The notes beneath the pieces are model-generated. The model saw only the letters and a program-made list of their open reading frames with translations. It searched no databases and was not told the DNA's origin. From positions 1 through 15,915 of the forward strand of contig DAOWDY010000258.1 of assembly GCA_030638785.1 (NCBI GenBank): a DNA stretch of 15,915 nucleotides, written 5' to 3'. This DNA comes from Candidatus Thorarchaeota archaeon (GTDB taxonomy: Archaea; Asgardarchaeota; Thorarchaeia; Thorarchaeales; Thorarchaeaceae). Of this stretch, positions 13,735-15,915 are shown piece by piece; the first letter of the stretch is position 1, and each line of letters opens with the position of its first letter. Both the position numbers and the translations under genes were made by a program.

Positions 13735-14466
13735 TTACGTAGGGGGAATTAGTGAGAAATAGATTCTTCGCTTGCGAGCGCCAACGTTCTTTGATTTCCC
13801 AAGCCGAATTTCACCAATCTCTCGAGTGTTTGCTACATGAGTGCCAGCACATGAAGCAGCATCGTAATCTGATATACTGATTATTCGAAATTCCTTCACA
13901 CTCTTAGGAACCATTTCAAGATATCTAACTTGATACCCTTTCTCACCAAGGTATGATATTGCTTCATCACGAGGCATAAATCTTAAACCAACGTCCAATT
14001 TCTGAGCTAGAATATCGTTGACACCATTCTGAACCTTTTCCTTCATCTCTTCATGAAAGCTCTCTAAGGGATAGTAATCAGCTCGGCTCTTTCCACATTT
14101 AATCTGATTACCAACTGTTTCCAGATTGAAGTGTAATTGCAGATATCTCGAAAGGATGTGTTGTGCGGTATGAAATCGCATACATTCGTATCGTTGAGCC
14201 CAATCAAGTTCTCCCTTGATTATCTGGTCGTTGGAGAGTATACATTCTCCCTCAAAGATATGGTGAACTCGTCCTTCTCGTTTTTTCGTGCTGATTATCT
14301 CGATCCTATCGGAGTCAGTTGAAATGAAACCTTTGTCGCCAATCTGCCCACCCCCTTCTGGATAAAAAGCAGTTCGATCAAGAATGAGCGAATCTTCTGT
14401 TACATCAACAATCTTGGCGTCAAACTCTCGAATGTAATTATCCTTCATATAGAGAAGCTCGGTCAA
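13735..14466 (-). CDS. alaX: AlaX-type alanyl-tRNA editing protein
   Basis: A 243-residue free-standing homologue of the AlaRS editing domain, which hydrolyses Ser-tRNA(Ala) or Gly-tRNA(Ala) in trans. Seen: the beta-barrel lead FYPEGGGQIGDKG (35-47), the first zinc motif HTAQH (His99, His103), and the second zinc motif SCAGTHV (Cys206, His210), so all four ligands are present. Length fits the AlaX-M/type II class. The start is TTG 14466, with AGGA about 9 bases upstream; the N-terminal ELLYMKDNYIREFDAKI matches the family, so the later ATG is less likely. The preceding gene ends 11 bases upstream, so the two are probably in one operon. Confidence 0.93.
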   Translation of the reverse strand: MTELLYMKDNYIREFDAKIVDVTEDSLILDRTAFYPEGGGQIGDKGFISTDSDRIEIISTKKREGRVHHIFEGECILSNDQIIKGELDWAQRYECMRFHTAQHILSRYLQLHFNLETVGNQIKCGKSRADYYPLESFHEEMKEKVQNGVNDILAQKLDVGLRFMPRDEAISYLGEKGYQVRYLEMVPKSVKEFRIISISDYDAASCAGTHVANTREIGEIRLGKSKNVGARKRRIYFSLIPPT

Positions 14467-14477
14467 ATTTCAACATC

Positions 14478-14906
14478 CTATATAGAATCGATTCGTCGTA
14501 GTTTATTCCATTCCTCAACAGCAAGATCCTGAGCCTCTTTCAGAGAATCTCCTTCAAGGTCTACTTCTGGAGTGTCTGCTGCTGCTTCAATGATATCCCT
14601 GACTGCAACCTCACTCTCTTCTTCAGCTAGTCCAGCTAGAATCGCATCAATAATATCATCCACCACACCGAATCTGCGCAGATACCTTGCAAGAGGGGTT
14701 TGAGAAGTGGGAATGTAACCTGAATCCTCTGATGGTGTAATACCCACCGTTTCCATTTTGGTTGTGAATAGAGTTGTGATGATTTCCTGTCGCGATTCGA
14801 TCTTTTGGACTTCAAACTTTTTATCTTTCTCAATCAAGGAACGCATCTTCTTGATTCTCTTTATGATGGGTTTTTGCTTTGGTTTTCGTATCGGCACGAT
14901 TTCCAC
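14478..14906 (-). CDS. Conserved-looking hypothetical protein upstream of alaX
   Basis: A 142-residue protein I do not recognise. The N-terminus is very basic (RKPKQKPIIKRIKKMRS), the middle holds a short Thr/Ser-rich stretch and ARYLRRFGVVDDIIDAILAG, and the C-terminus is acidic and helical (EEESEVAVRDIIEAAAD, ending EEWNKLRRIDSI). There is no Cys, signal or membrane segment. The start is GTG 14906, one codon after an in-frame stop; a second GTG (14897) is also possible, and neither has a clear ribosome-binding site. The 11-base gap to alaX suggests co-transcription. Basic-to-acidic layout suggests nucleic acid contact and a protein partner, but this is only inference. Confidence 0.7.
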   Translation of the reverse strand: MEIVPIRKPKQKPIIKRIKKMRSLIEKDKKFEVQKIESRQEIITTLFTTKMETVGITPSEDSGYIPTSQTPLARYLRRFGVVDDIIDAILAGLAEEESEVAVRDIIEAAADTPEVDLEGDSLKEAQDLAVEEWNKLRRIDSI

Positions 14907-14993
14907 AACTTAAGGATTCAGTAATCGGAAAGCATTGAGGTACACCATTTACCTTGTGACTTTAATGTTTCTCCTGACAATCAACTCTCAATG

Positions 14994-15915
14994 TTATATT
15001 GAAAAGTGTTCAATAATCTGCGTATAAATTGGCACAGATTGAAATAGCTGGTCGACTGAGATGAATTCGTTTGGTTGGTGTGCTTGTTTTATGGAACCTG
15101 GACCACATATCACATTGATGATTCCTATCTTTGGTTGTAAAACAGAACAATCAGTACCATAAGTTGCTGCAGTTGGAACTGACTTCTTCCCTGTCACATT
15201 CTGTACTGCTTCAATGGATATTTCCACGATCTCAGAATCTCTTGGAGTGCTAACAGCTGGTTTCCCGTGAATGTATTCAATCTCAACATTTTCTGATAAT
15301 CCAGCAGACTTGAGTCTTGCAAGCATTTCATCCTGAAGTCCTTCAACAGTCTGCCCCTTAACAGTCCTCATATCTAGTCTGGCTTCACAGTAATCAGGAA
15401 CCACATTTATTTTGATTCCGCCTTGTATCATGCCAACATTCAGCGTCATTTTTCCCATCAGTTCATCTGGTTCGTACGAATAATCAAGAGGAGAGAGAAC
15501 CTCTATAGCTTTTGCACAAAGTTGTATTGCATTCAATCCTTCTTCGGGTCGAGAGCCATGGGCGGATTTTCCTTGTGCCACAACTTTGGACCAGAACATT
15601 CCTCGCTCACCTACAAGAACCTCCAGATTTGTAGGTTCTGCACACACTCCGTACTTGACACCAGAGAGCAGGCCGCTATCAGCAACTTCTTCAGCTCCAG
15701 AACATCCACTCTCTTCATCGGAAGTACAGAGAAGATGCAGCGGTGTCTTTGGATTTCTATCAGCATACTGAATCATTGTTTCACAAAGGGCAGCTACTGG
15801 GCCTTTCATATCGCAAGCGCCTCGACCATACAAACGACCATTAACAATTTCTGCAGCAAAAGGATTATACTCCCATTTCTCCAGATCACCCACTGGGACC
15901 GTATCCATATGTCCA
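14994..15915 (-). CDS. M20 family peptidase/deacylase (ArgE/DapE-like), 5'-truncated by window
   Basis: The last ~307 residues of a di-zinc M20 hydrolase that removes acyl or amino-acid groups (ArgE acetylornithine deacetylase, DapE succinyl-diaminopimelate desuccinylase or related LysK/carboxypeptidase). Seen: GHMDTVPVGD (metal ligand His and Asp) at the window edge, GRGACDMKGPVAA (bridging Asp), DEESGCSGAEE (catalytic and metal Glu), CAEPTNLEVLVGERG (metal ligand Glu), the dimerisation lid from KSAHGSRPEEGLNAI, and the final His in IKQAHQPNEFIS. All expected ligands in the visible part are present. The frame remains open through base 15914, so the start lies beyond the window, and 70-90 N-terminal residues are missing. 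The exact substrate is undetermined. Confidence 0.92.
   Translation of the reverse strand, partial: GHMDTVPVGDLEKWEYNPFAAEIVNGRLYGRGACDMKGPVAALCETMIQYADRNPKTPLHLLCTSDEESGCSGAEEVADSGLLSGVKYGVCAEPTNLEVLVGERGMFWSKVVAQGKSAHGSRPEEGLNAIQLCAKAIEVLSPLDYSYEPDELMGKMTLNVGMIQGGIKINVVPDYCEARLDMRTVKGQTVEGLQDEMLARLKSAGLSENVEIEYIHGKPAVSTPRDSEIVEISIEAVQNVTGKKSVPTAATYGTDCSVLQPKIGIINVICGPGSIKQAHQPNEFISVDQLFQSVPIYTQIIEHFSI

Noticed and set aside
14907..14993. Intergenic gap between the M20 gene and the 142-residue gene, checked for a tRNA or small RNA
   Set aside because: No cloverleaf-like pairing or strong hairpin seen; it holds only a weak TATA-like CATTAAAG on the minus strand.

Overview
The window looks like chromosomal DNA of an archaeon, most likely an Asgard archaeon. 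The archaeal-type glutamyl-tRNA synthetase, ribosomal protein eS25, free-standing AlaX editing protein and TATA/Shine-Dalgarno style promoters say archaeal. An ESCRT-II EAP30 (Vps22/Vps36-like) domain protein and a longin-domain/small-GTPase fusion point to Asgard. GC content looks intermediate (my impression is mid-40s percent), which would fit Thorarchaeia better than low-GC Lokiarchaeia. This lineage call is inference only.

Layout. 1-1068 (+): the 3' part of hydantoinase/5-oxoprolinase subunit B. 1071-3631 (-): a Lys-rich basic protein of unknown function, downstream of glutamyl-tRNA synthetase. 3788-4087 (+): a small zinc-ribbon protein with an acidic tail. 4136-7314 (-): a YdjM/DUF457-like membrane protein downstream of a 780-residue coiled-coil protein ending in an ESCRT-II EAP30 domain. 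7416-10528 (+): a Cys/His-rich zinc-finger protein, a longin-like/winged-helix protein, a longin-GTPase fusion with its start overlapping the previous stop, and a coiled-coil protein with a Pro/Ala/Glu linker. 10670-11620 (-): ribosomal protein eS25 with a histone-H1-like Lys-rich tail. 11730-12389 (+): an HExxH metalloprotease-like protein. 12386-15915 (-): a sugar-1-phosphate nucleotidyltransferase with a left-handed beta-helix, AlaX, an unknown 142-residue protein, and an M20 peptidase cut by the window end.

The core of interest is 4972-10528. A membrane-remodelling-type protein (EAP30) is divergently transcribed, from what may be one shared palindromic TATA hexamer, with a zinc-finger gene and a longin/GTPase operon. 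This suggests a membrane-trafficking or signalling island. The long N-terminal part of the EAP30 protein and the longin/winged-helix partner of the GTPase are the parts I cannot assign to known systems.

Two genes appear to be longer than ATG/GTG/TTG-based calling would give. The eS25 winged helix continues more than 50 codons upstream of its first ATG, and the zinc-finger gene continues more than 45 codons upstream of its first TTG. In both cases the open frame contains no ATG, GTG or TTG, but a good Shine-Dalgarno sequence lies just ahead of near-cognate codons (ATT and ACG). There are no tRNA or rRNA genes, CRISPR arrays or insertion sequences that I can see. No gene-free stretch exceeds about 160 bases.
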